Assembly (NCBI GenBank): GCA_003266075.1
Contig: MUZZ01000196.1
Coordinates: 4,983 to 18,913, forward strand
Direction of reading: 5' to 3'
Length of the DNA stretch: 13,931 nt
Source of the DNA: Methanosphaera sp. rholeuAM74
GTDB lineage: Archaea > Methanobacteriota > Methanobacteria > Methanobacteriales > Methanobacteriaceae
Shown here: piece by piece, positions 6,228 to 13,870 of the stretch
Numbering within the stretch: the first letter of the stretch is position 1
Layout of the letters: each line of letters starts with the position of its first letter
The notes under the pieces: model-generated
What the model saw: the letters and a program-made list of their open reading frames with translations, nothing else
Databases searched by the model: none
What the model was told of the DNA's origin: nothing
Made by a program: the position numbers and the translations under genes

Positions 6228-6932
6228 ATGAACATAAGTGATATATTTAATGATGCACTAGGTTACCCGTTCAAAAACACGAGGGCACTACTAATATACA
6301 TAGTGTTATCAATTGTAATGTCAATAACACTGTCGTTAGCAATTGTGGGAATAATGATGACTAAATCCAACTCAATTGTAGGACTAGTCGTGGCAATAGT
6401 GGGTATAATCATATCCATACTAATAGCGTTCCTGATAAATGGATACGTACTGGATATAGTTAAATTATCTATAAGGAGAGAAAACAGAACTCCAGAGTTT
6501 GATGCTGGAAGGCAGATATCAAATGGAATAAAATTATTAATAGTTAACATAGTCTACTACATAGTACCAGCAATACTAACATTCCTATTTTCTCTAATCT
6601 TCAGAAACTGGATAGTATTGATAATAGCATTAATATTGTTTATTATATTCACATTAGCAGCTACCATGGCCCAGTGCAGGTTAGCACAAACCGATGATTT
6701 GGGATATGCATTAAGTATAAGTGATGCAATAGCAGATATTAGCAGAGTGGGATTCGTAAAAATATTTACAACAATTTTATGTATTTTTGTTGCTTTGGTT
6801 ATTATTATAAATATAATATATGTAATATTTGGAACAGCTTCCTTATTATCAAATATAATAATTTCAATATTCTCTATATACGCTGTATTTGTCTTTAACA
6901 GGGCAATAGGATTATTATACTCAGATGCATGA
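6228..6932 (+). CDS. DUF4013 membrane protein without zinc ribbon
   Basis: A 234-residue integral membrane protein, clearly paralogous to its upstream neighbour. The starts align (MNISDIFNDALGYPF against MDMSNIINDSFKYPL), and both share the block RLAxTDDxGxALSIS followed by GxVxIF. There are about six hydrophobic segments and little else; the protein stops after the last helix (RAIGLLYSDA), where the paralogue continues into its Gln-rich linker and zinc ribbon. The ATG at 6228 was chosen because GGTGA (6219-6223) sits 4 bases upstream and because it matches the paralogue's start. It has its own promoter and a T10 tract after the stop. Function unknown; the pair could form a heteromeric membrane complex or be independent duplicates. 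Confidence 0.83.
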   Translation: MNISDIFNDALGYPFKNTRALLIYIVLSIVMSITLSLAIVGIMMTKSNSIVGLVVAIVGIIISILIAFLINGYVLDIVKLSIRRENRTPEFDAGRQISNGIKLLIVNIVYYIVPAILTFLFSLIFRNWIVLIIALILFIIFTLAATMAQCRLAQTDDLGYALSISDAIADISRVGFVKIFTTILCIFVALVIIINIIYVIFGTASLLSNIIISIFSIYAVFVFNRAIGLLYSDA

Positions 6933-6969
6933 GCATTATTGGTAGTTTTTAACTAATCTAAACTTCCAC

Positions 6970-7015
6970 ATTACTTTTTTTTTTGAAAATTTCTTCATTA
7001 TTATAAAAAAAATTA
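6970..7015. terminator. Convergent terminators
   Basis: Two opposite T-runs lie between converging genes: T10 on the plus strand (6975-6984), 42 bases after the DUF4013 stop, and T8 on the minus strand (A8 at 7005-7012), 19 bases after the stop of the ribbon-helix-helix gene. There is no good hairpin, consistent with archaeal T-run termination. Confidence 0.6.
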
Positions 7016-7031
7016 AATATTAGGATAATCT

Positions 7032-7622
7032 CTATAGAAACTTAATCATCTTCTTAAGGTACTTGATATCCTTCTTGGTCACAATCATATTAGAGATTAC
7101 CGTGTTTTCAGGCACGTGTTTTTCTACGTAGCTTAGACATCTTTGTCTTAATTCGTCCATACTTATAAATTTAGCCTTATTTTTAAGATACTTGGTATCA
7201 ACTGGTTTTACTGATGGATCATTTAGTTGTAACAGTAGGTTAGTGATGATGGTCTTACAGGCATTATCCTTTAATATGTCTAGGTTGTCCTCATAATCTA
7301 GGTTGTCCTCTCTTTCTAAGGCATTCAGCATCTTGTTACGTTCAATGATAAACTTTTCATGCTTGTTCTTGGTCTTACGTTTCATGGATAGTAATTTCTT
7401 TTTGTCCTTGTTAATCCTTTTAATTTCATATTCAATCCATTCGAGTCTGTCACTATAATAGTCGATTAGTTCAACTACTTCAATCAACTCCTTATCATAT
7501 ATCTCTTTCATCCTTATCTTGGTTTCAATTGCCTCCCTGATAAACTCACTACGAGTGCCCTTATCAAAGCCCTCGAGTAAACCCTTGTTATCTCTGAATG
7601 AATATGTTTTACATTTTTCCAT
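7032..7622 (-). CDS. Ribbon-helix-helix-like protein with coiled coil
   Basis: A 196-residue, highly charged, Lys/Glu-rich cytoplasmic protein. Residues 5-37 fit a ribbon-helix-helix DNA-binding domain: strand KTYSFR, a first helix, a turn and GTRSEFIREAIETKI, the 'SxFIReAI' helix typical of CopG/MetJ-type proteins. Residues about 40-105 are predicted coiled coil (regular heptad-like IDYYSDRLEWIEYEIKRI). The C-terminal 75 residues are not recognised. The start at 7622 is supported by AGGTGA (reverse complement of 7629-7634) 6 bases upstream and a TATA-like CCTATATAGT (reverse complement of 7678-7687). It stands alone as a transcription unit. Likely a transcriptional regulator or a DNA-organising protein; a partner toxin is not visible. 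Domain assignment is by motif only. Confidence 0.68.
   Translation of the reverse strand: MEKCKTYSFRDNKGLLEGFDKGTRSEFIREAIETKIRMKEIYDKELIEVVELIDYYSDRLEWIEYEIKRINKDKKKLLSMKRKTKNKHEKFIIERNKMLNALEREDNLDYEDNLDILKDNACKTIITNLLLQLNDPSVKPVDTKYLKNKAKFISMDELRQRCLSYVEKHVPENTVISNMIVTKKDIKYLKKMIKFL
7279..7310 (-). repeat. 18-bp tandem duplication inside the RHH-coiled-coil gene
   Basis: TCTAGGTTGTCCTC occurs at 7279-7292 and again at 7297-7310, a period of 18 bases. In the protein this makes EDNLDY followed by EDNLDI. The 14 identical bases indicate a recent in-frame duplication of six codons. Confidence 0.85.
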
Positions 7623-7690
7623 ATGATTTCACCTATAAATAATTGTTTGTTTTGATTTTTAGAATAATTCATGTTCTACTATATAGGTAT
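7623..7690 (-). promoter_or_regulatory. Promoter of the RHH-coiled-coil gene
   Basis: Read leftward: a TATA-like box CCTATATAGT (reverse complement of 7678-7687), a predicted transcription start near 7657, a leader of about 35 bases, AGGTGA (7629-7634) and the start codon at 7622. Confidence 0.5.
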
Positions 7691-7748
7691 AGATTTCATT
7701 TCAAAATGGTCTGGAAATCATGGGAGATGAATCATTAGTGAAAATATT

Positions 7749-7789
7749 TTACACTTGAAATTGTATCATGACAAGTGCTGCAAGTGTAA
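7749..7789. repeat. 9-bp inverted repeat with third half site
   Basis: TTACACTTG (7749-7757) and CAAGTGTAA (7781-7789) are exact reverse complements with 23 bases between. A third half site, ACAAGTG (7771-7777), lies 3 bases before the right arm, giving the direct repeat ACAAGTGCTGCAAGTG. It could be a protein-binding site or an RNA stem; it is about 125 bases upstream of the ribbon-helix-helix gene. Confidence 0.6.
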
Positions 7790-7898
7790 CAGTCCAACGA
7801 GAAGACCCACTACTCATGGTAGTATTGTAACACAATTTTTTAATATGTGAAATATTAATACGTAATACAGTTACAGTCTCCATATATCCTCGCTGATA

Positions 7899-7945
7899 TA
7901 ATATAATAATAATATATATAATAATATAATAATAATTAATAAATA
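7899..7945. repeat. TAA/TA microsatellite
   Basis: The stretch consists almost wholly of TA and TAA units (ATAATATAATAATAATATAT and similar). It lacks G and C apart from its edges and has no coding sense. Confidence 0.85.
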
Positions 7946-8275
7946 AAATGATAAAATAAGTGTTCATGCGATGTTGCAATTCTAAACAACTATGTATGGG
8001 CATGGTTTAACTAAAAACGTTCTTAAATTTAGGTATTTTCTAATGTAATATGATACAACTATTTACCAGAACATGATACACATAAATGATAATACAAACA
8101 ACATTCAACAGAAAAAATAATACAGTCAATGACTGATACAATTATCGACAAAACCCATGATTAAATGATATAGACATCTTATCTTATGCTAAAATATTGA
8201 CCATAAATCAATAATAATGATATCAGTATTTGTTCTAAGCTAAAATATAAAAATAGATATACATTGACCAAATCA

Positions 8276-8320
8276 TAAAAAAGAAAAAGTGGAGTAGAAT
8301 AATAAGTATAATTACTCTAC
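8276..8320 (-). terminator. Intrinsic-type terminator overlapping the adhesin stop codon
   Basis: On the minus strand a 10-base-pair stem is formed by GTAGAGTAAT (reverse complement of 8311-8320) and ATTATTCTAC (8294-8303), with one G-U pair and a 7-base loop. It is followed by CTTTTTCTTTTTT (8277-8289). The left arm contains the last two codons and the TAA stop of the adhesin. Stem plus T-tract is stronger than any other terminator in the window. Confidence 0.75.
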
Positions 8321-11300
8321 TATGAGTTTACTATCAGCTTCAAGCTTAGTACTACCACTAGTATAAACAGCCTTAACTGAGTATTCACCCACATTCAAGG
8401 TTTTAGGTAAAACATATGTAAACGTAGTAGTATCACCAATTACTTTGGCATACAACTTACCATCAGATGATTTGACAGTTTTACCATTCACTTTTAGAAC
8501 CACCTTACCAGAATCAAGGTTCTTAGTGTTAACCATGATAGTCACTTCACTACCAGCTTGTGTTGTAACATCATCCACAGCAAATACTGGTTCATCTGCT
8601 TCTGGTATACTAATAGTTGGGTTTACTACCTCACTAGTGCTTTCTAGAGTCGTGGCTGTCTTCTGATATACTGCTAGTATACTTGTCTGATTACTCCAAC
8701 TGGTCGTGTCTAGTTCTGGAGTTGTTGCACTACCATCTTCTACGTCTATGTATAATACCCTCTTGGTAGTAGGATCTCTTAATACCTTACCATCCACTTT
8801 GAAGTAGACTCTTCCAGTATTGATTGGATTTTCTAACTCATCAGTTACTGTTGCCGTGATAGTTGTTGCGTCTGAGGTTACCTCTACAGGGTTAATAGTG
8901 ATTTGTGTTGGCACTTTTTCTATGCTAATTTCCTGTGTTGTGGTACAATTAGATATTAACTCTTGTGTACTAGTGTATGTTGCGATTATTTCTTGGGTTT
9001 CTATTGTGTTGTAAGTTACTTCTAATGTTGTTGCTTCTTCGGTTATTTGTGCTTGTCCTAGTATGTTGCCTTCTGCGTCTGTGAATGTTATGCTACCATC
9101 GGTCATGGTGTTTCCTTTCACGTCAACTACTGTTACAGTAATCGTTGTTGGCCTGTTAATTACAACGCTATCTGTGTCGAATGTTATGACAGTATTAACT
9201 GGTATGTTATCTACTACATTGTTTTCTTCTTTACTAATATTGACTGATGCATCTCCATCAAGGATTGCTGCTTTTAAGTAGTTGTTTGTGATAATGTTAT
9301 TTGTTGTTAGTCTGTTTCCTATGATGGTATATTCATCGTCTGTTGTTATGTTGTTGTTCGTGAAGATTATGTTTGAACCGTTGAGGTATACTGTACTTGT
9401 AATGTTGTTGTTATTGAATGTGACGTTTTCTGCTTTGTATTGTATTAATATTTTTGCTATAGTGTTGTTTTCTACTAGTGCGTAGTTTCTTGTGTCGGTT
9501 GTTACGCTTAACTGGTTTGTGATTGTGTTGTCGTATATCTCTGATTTTTGACCTAGTACTTGTAGGTTGTATGCAGTGTTGTTGTAGATGTATGCGTGAC
9601 TTGCACGGATTGCCCCACTTTCTACGAAGTTATTGTATATGTAGTTTCCTGCTGTTATTCCACATCCTCCATAGAATTTGTTGTTGGAGACAGTGTTATT
9701 ATCTACTGCAAACAGGCTTTCACTTTGTTCTGTTCCGTTTACTCCACTTCCCCATTGTGCACTTACTCCTATTCCCGTGTAGTTTACAGTGTTTCCATCA
9801 AATGTGTTGTTCACTCCAGCAAATGCAAACGTATAACAGGTACTTATAGCTTTTTCTGGTCCTATCAACGTGTTGTTTAGTATCTTGTTGTTACAGTTTA
9901 CTATTGTACCATCTGGTATGTCTACGTTGTAGGTTGTCAGGTAGATCAGGTTTCCTACGAATCCATTTCCTACTACTGTACAGTTTTCTATGGTACAATT
10001 GTCTGCCCATGCTAGTACGAGTGAAGAACTTCCCTCGTTTTCTGTTGTGGATATGTAACTGTTTTTGACTGTGATGTTAGTGGAGTTTGCTCTGATTGAG
10101 GTTTGTCCTACTCCACTTCCTATTCTCCTATTCTCTACTACTGCACTGATGTTGTCTAGTGTGACGTTGTGAGTGTTGTAAAGCCATAGCTGTGTGTTAT
10201 AGAAGTATATTCCAGTAATGTTTGAGTTTGATCCATCCGTTGATATGATGAAACTTGAACCTGGATTTGTTCCGAAGTAGTCTCCACCAAGGCTGTTGAG
10301 GGTAATGTATCCATCATTGGTTGTTGTAATCATGTTTACTGGTTTGTTTATTATTAGTGATGAGGTTCGATTGATTTGTCCTTGTACGTCTAGTGTGTCA
10401 CCATATTTGACTATTCCATTTAGTCCACCATTTGAGAAGAACTTGTTCACGGTTTTATTGTTTACTATGTGTACTGTTGGATTGTATGTATAATCTTCAG
10501 GTACGTTATCATAGAAGACATCTCCATAGTTTTCTATTTCTCCTGTGATGGTTGAATCATCATTTATTATTAGTAATCCTATGTTTTCAATCCATGTTTC
10601 TTCATCATCCACGTCGATGTTACAGTTGTTAATGTTTAATACGCCATAGTTTATGTTATCTGTTTTTGTGATATTACAATTGTCTAGTGTCACGTTTCCA
10701 TTGAATTTATATGTTTTGTTTAGTGTTACATCAGTTATTGTGTAGTTTCCATTTATACATGATATGTATGGTAATAATCGTGTTATATCATCCGTAATTA
10801 TTTCACCATTTCCTTTTATTTCTGTGTTTGGTGAGATAACTGTGTCTTCATCAATTATTAACACACCCTCATTTATTATTTCAGCGTATACGTTACAGTT
10901 GTTTAGTGTCAAGTTTCCATAGTTTGTTATTGGTTCATTGATTGCACAATTAGTTAGTGTTAAGTTTGCATAGTTTTCTTTTGCTTCTGTGATGGTCTTA
11001 TTATTTATGCTGTAGTTTCCGTTATATGTTTGTATAAACAATGCTATTCTGTTTGTATCGTTTATTATTACTTCTCCAGTACCTGTTAACGTGAAGTTAT
11101 CTGTTAGTATGGTGTCATCTGATATGATTACTACTCCATTGTTTATGATGCTAGTGTCTATGGTGGCATTCTCAAATATCATTGTTCCACTATTTTGTAG
11201 TGTGTTGTATGTTGTCGTGTTTTTGAATGTAATTTGACCGTTTACGTTATTGGTTATGGTTTTTAGGAGTGTTGAATTTTCTAGTGTGAGGTTTCCATTG

Positions 11301-13870
11301 TTTTGTAGTGTGTTATTGTAGTCTGTCACTGTTGCTGTTCCTTCTCCGTTGAATGTTGTTATATATGGGAATACTGCACTAAGATTGTTTGAGAATATCA
11401 TCCCATTTCCTGATAGCTGGAAGTTTTCACCCAGTACTACTTCATCTCCAAGTGTGAGGTTTCCATAGTTTGTTATACGTCCATTTAATGTTGAATTATT
11501 GATTGTGAGGTTTTTATTGTTTGTTAGGTATATGTTATTGTTTAGGACACTTCCATCTTCAATTAGCATGTTACCATTGTTTGTCACACTTGCACTTAAT
11601 GTGGTGTTTTTTATTGTGAGGTTAGCAGCGTTAGTTATTGTTTTGTTCCTGTTGGTATCCTGTATGGTATATGTACCATTGAATGTGGTCATGTATGGTG
11701 TAACCCTGCTTGCATCATTTATTATGACTTTTCCTCCACCATTTATCTGGAAGTTTTCTCCAAAGACTACATCCTCCTCTATGATAAGTATTCCAAATCC
11801 ATTATATGTTTGTAGTTCTATTACTCCGTTTAATGTACTGTTTTTAACTGTAACGGTATCGTATGCGTATATTCTTGCCTTAATAGTTGAGTCTGTAATT
11901 GTTAAATTCTTGTAGTTGCTGATTGAAGCACTGTTTGGTGAACTTATGGTTGAATTTATTATGCTTAGGTTTCCGTAGTTTTCCTTTGTTGTTCTGAAGG
12001 ACAAGTCAATGTTTTCTATGGTGTATGTGTCATTGTAGTAGCGTAGGTATGGTGCGATTCTATTAGTATTGTTTATTACGATTGTTCCATTATCATAAAT
12101 ACTGTTTGTTATTGTACATCTATCTACGAAGATTACATCATCACATATTGTTAGAACTCCACCATAGTTGTTGATTGTTGAGTTAATTGTTGAATTCTTA
12201 ATTGTGAGGTTTCCATAGTTTGTTTTTGTTGTTGTGAGGGTAGTGTTTTCTATTGTGTATGTACCATTATATGTGGACATGTATAATACAATTCTATCTG
12301 TATCATTGATAATTAATTTTCCATTTCCTGCTAGTGTGAATTTTTCTCCGAATACGACGTCGTCACATATTGTTAACACACCACTGTTTGTTATAGTTGA
12401 ATTAAGTGTACAATTTCTTATTGTCAGGTTACCAATGTTCTGTTTGTCTTGGTTAATGGTCACATTTTCTACTATGAACGTACCATTATACCTACTCATG
12501 TATGGTGTTATCCTGGTAATGTCATTACTTATTACGACTCCACCAGCGTTGACATTTATCTTGAAGTTTTCTCCGAAGGTTACGTCATCATCAATGGTTA
12601 AATTACCATTTGTTGTCACGATATTGTTTAGGTAGGTGTTATGTATGCTTAGGTTTCCTCCAGTATTACTTATAAAGTGGTTCAAGTTTGATGAATTTAC
12701 TGTTGAATTGATTATTTCCATGTTTCCACGATTATATAAGCTATAATTCAGTGTTATGTTGACAAGCGTCAGGTTTCCATAGTTTGTCCACTCCCTTGAT
12801 ATTACCATGTTTTCAAGGGTGTATGTTCCATTAAACGTTGAAAGATATGGAGCTAGTACTGAGATGTCATCGATTTCGATTGGACCACTACCAGAAATAC
12901 TGAAACGTTCTCCGAAGACCACGTTATCTTCGATAACTAGTTTTCCATTGTTAGTTAGACTGCAATTAAGGATTGAATCACGGATTGTTAAATTTCCCCT
13001 ATTTATGTTTGTAATCCTATTGTTATCCATGACATTATCGAGCACTAAATTACCACCGTTATATAAACTTGTAGTAATGTTAGCATTTTTGATTGTTAAA
13101 TTTCCATCGTTCTGTTTATCAGTTGTGATATTTAAGTTTTCAAGAGTATAATTACCGTTAAAGTAACTCATATACGGTAATATTTTGGAAGTATCATTGA
13201 TTGTCACATTTCCAGTTCCACTCAATGTAAATGAATCTGTGAATATGACGTCATCACCGATAAAGGTGTTACCATTATTATTTAGAGTAGCATTTATTGT
13301 TGAGTTTTCTATGGTTAAATTCATGTTAGGATTATTTCTAATAGTGTTTGAGATTAATGAATCAATTATTGTCATATTGTTTGCATAGTTTTGAAGCACG
13401 AGGGTAAATGTAGCATTATTGATTGTTACGTTACATCCATTATTAAATCTAATATATTGGTTTGTTGTGCTGGATGATAATGTCTGCCCATTAGCATTTA
13501 TGATAATATTCGGAGTGTTTGTTCCAGGATTGTATATGGTGTTTGATGTTATCTCATATGTTCCATCATTTAGGTTAATTATGTATTCGTTGTTGTCTGT
13601 ATCATTAATAGCACTATTTATATTGTTTGTTAATTCATTCATATCGTTTACTTCAACTGTCTTTGTTGTTGTTTTCTTTTCTTTGTTGTTCTTTGTAATT
13701 GTATTAGTACTTGCTATGCTATTTGCCTGTGTTGGACTGTCACCTGTTATTTGTGGTGTGTCTGTTGTAGCAGTAGTGGTGTTTGCATCGTTTGTTGCGT
13801 ATGCTGTTGATACTGCTAATAGTAGTGCTAATACTGTGAGTACAAAGAATATTTTATTCTTGTTGTTCAT
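8312..13870 (-). CDS. Giant Asn/Thr-rich adhesin-like beta-helix surface protein
   Basis: An 1852-residue secreted protein. A signal peptide (residues 1-25, cleavage after AYA) is followed by a Thr/Asn-rich linker (26-70) and a beta-helix cap (about 72-110, NELTNNINSAI...NLNDGTYEI). Residues about 110-1115 hold nine diverged modules anchored by a '(P/L)YMSxxNGTYTIEN' strand (near 230, 340, 454, 527, 605, 723, 837, 943, 1034), each with 'NYGNLTIxNSTIN' and 'DDVVFGExF' strands. Residues about 1125-1555 form a NosD/pectate-lyase-like parallel beta-helix (TGIYFYNTQLWLYNTHNVTL, SLVLAWADNCTIENC) of the kind found in Methanosphaera and Methanobrevibacter adhesins. Three Ig-like domains (about 1559-1650, 1650-1755, 1756-1852) finish it. 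No wall-binding repeat, sorting motif or C-terminal helix is seen. Asn-X-Ser/Thr sequons are very dense. Probable role: attachment to host or microbial surfaces. Confidence 0.9.
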   Translation of the reverse strand: MNNKNKIFFVLTVLALLLAVSTAYATNDANTTTATTDTPQITGDSPTQANSIASTNTITKNNKEKKTTTKTVEVNDMNELTNNINSAINDTDNNEYIINLNDGTYEITSNTIYNPGTNTPNIIINANGQTLSSSTTNQYIRFNNGCNVTINNATFTLVLQNYANNMTIIDSLISNTIRNNPNMNLTIENSTINATLNNNGNTFIGDDVIFTDSFTLSGTGNVTINDTSKILPYMSYFNGNYTLENLNITTDKQNDGNLTIKNANITTSLYNGGNLVLDNVMDNNRITNINRGNLTIRDSILNCSLTNNGKLVIEDNVVFGERFSISGSGPIEIDDISVLAPYLSTFNGTYTLENMVISREWTNYGNLTLVNITLNYSLYNRGNMEIINSTVNSSNLNHFISNTGGNLSIHNTYLNNIVTTNGNLTIDDDVTFGENFKINVNAGGVVISNDITRITPYMSRYNGTFIVENVTINQDKQNIGNLTIRNCTLNSTITNSGVLTICDDVVFGEKFTLAGNGKLIINDTDRIVLYMSTYNGTYTIENTTLTTTKTNYGNLTIKNSTINSTINNYGGVLTICDDVIFVDRCTITNSIYDNGTIVINNTNRIAPYLRYYNDTYTIENIDLSFRTTKENYGNLSIINSTISSPNSASISNYKNLTITDSTIKARIYAYDTVTVKNSTLNGVIELQTYNGFGILIIEEDVVFGENFQINGGGKVIINDASRVTPYMTTFNGTYTIQDTNRNKTITNAANLTIKNTTLSASVTNNGNMLIEDGSVLNNNIYLTNNKNLTINNSTLNGRITNYGNLTLGDEVVLGENFQLSGNGMIFSNNLSAVFPYITTFNGEGTATVTDYNNTLQNNGNLTLENSTLLKTITNNVNGQITFKNTTTYNTLQNSGTMIFENATIDTSIINNGVVIISDDTILTDNFTLTGTGEVIINDTNRIALFIQTYNGNYSINNKTITEAKENYANLTLTNCAINEPITNYGNLTLNNCNVYAEIINEGVLIIDEDTVISPNTEIKGNGEIITDDITRLLPYISCINGNYTITDVTLNKTYKFNGNVTLDNCNITKTDNINYGVLNINNCNIDVDDEETWIENIGLLIINDDSTITGEIENYGDVFYDNVPEDYTYNPTVHIVNNKTVNKFFSNGGLNGIVKYGDTLDVQGQINRTSSLIINKPVNMITTTNDGYITLNSLGGDYFGTNPGSSFIISTDGSNSNITGIYFYNTQLWLYNTHNVTLDNISAVVENRRIGSGVGQTSIRANSTNITVKNSYISTTENEGSSSLVLAWADNCTIENCTVVGNGFVGNLIYLTTYNVDIPDGTIVNCNNKILNNTLIGPEKAISTCYTFAFAGVNNTFDGNTVNYTGIGVSAQWGSGVNGTEQSESLFAVDNNTVSNNKFYGGCGITAGNYIYNNFVESGAIRASHAYIYNNTAYNLQVLGQKSEIYDNTITNQLSVTTDTRNYALVENNTIAKILIQYKAENVTFNNNNITSTVYLNGSNIIFTNNNITTDDEYTIIGNRLTTNNIITNNYLKAAILDGDASVNISKEENNVVDNIPVNTVITFDTDSVVINRPTTITVTVVDVKGNTMTDGSITFTDAEGNILGQAQITEEATTLEVTYNTIETQEIIATYTSTQELISNCTTTQEISIEKVPTQITINPVEVTSDATTITATVTDELENPINTGRVYFKVDGKVLRDPTTKRVLYIDVEDGSATTPELDTTSWSNQTSILAVYQKTATTLESTSEVVNPTISIPEADEPVFAVDDVTTQAGSEVTIMVNTKNLDSGKVVLKVNGKTVKSSDGKLYAKVIGDTTTFTYVLPKTLNVGEYSVKAVYTSGSTKLEADSKLIVE
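10510..13200 (-). repeat. Nine diverged internal modules of the adhesin
   Basis: The coding DNA repeats a theme nine times at irregular spacing, about 73-78 codons for the shortest steps and 91-118 where extra rungs are inserted. Some DNA is still identical between modules: the 21 bases GTGAGGTTTCCATAGTTTGTT occur at 11454-11474 and 12204-12224, and close variants lie near 10913 and 12770. Such tracts can support recombination that changes module number. Confidence 0.75.

Larger units (their letters stand above)
7691..8275. other. Long non-coding AT-rich stretch
   Basis: No convincing gene lies here. From left to right it holds a short inverted repeat (GATTTC 7690-7695 and GAAATC 7714-7719), a 9-base perfect inverted repeat with an extra half site (7749-7789), an island of about 45% GC (7771-7825), a TAA/TA microsatellite (about 7899-7945), and a poorly conserved duplication near the end (8188-8203 and 8239-8270). 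An 84-codon minus-strand frame across 7749-8003 is mostly Tyr/Ile encoded by the microsatellite and has no ribosome site. The region separates two minus-strand genes and lies beyond the adhesin terminator, so it is either spacer, a decayed gene or the seat of a small RNA. Confidence 0.6.

Noticed and set aside
7749..8003. 84-codon minus-strand frame in the long spacer
   Set aside because: Its centre is a Tyr/Ile run made by the TAA microsatellite and it has no ribosome site. Only its last 22 codons have protein-like composition, and these are reported as a possible relic.
8049..8140. Three occurrences of TGATACA in the spacer, plus one inverted copy near 7765
   Set aside because: Spacing is irregular and the word is short; in DNA of this composition it can recur by chance. 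Not a CRISPR or iteron array.
10510..13200. Regular repeats resembling a CRISPR array or satellite
   Set aside because: The repeats are in frame, diverged and encode beta-helix rungs; there are no constant-length unique spacers.
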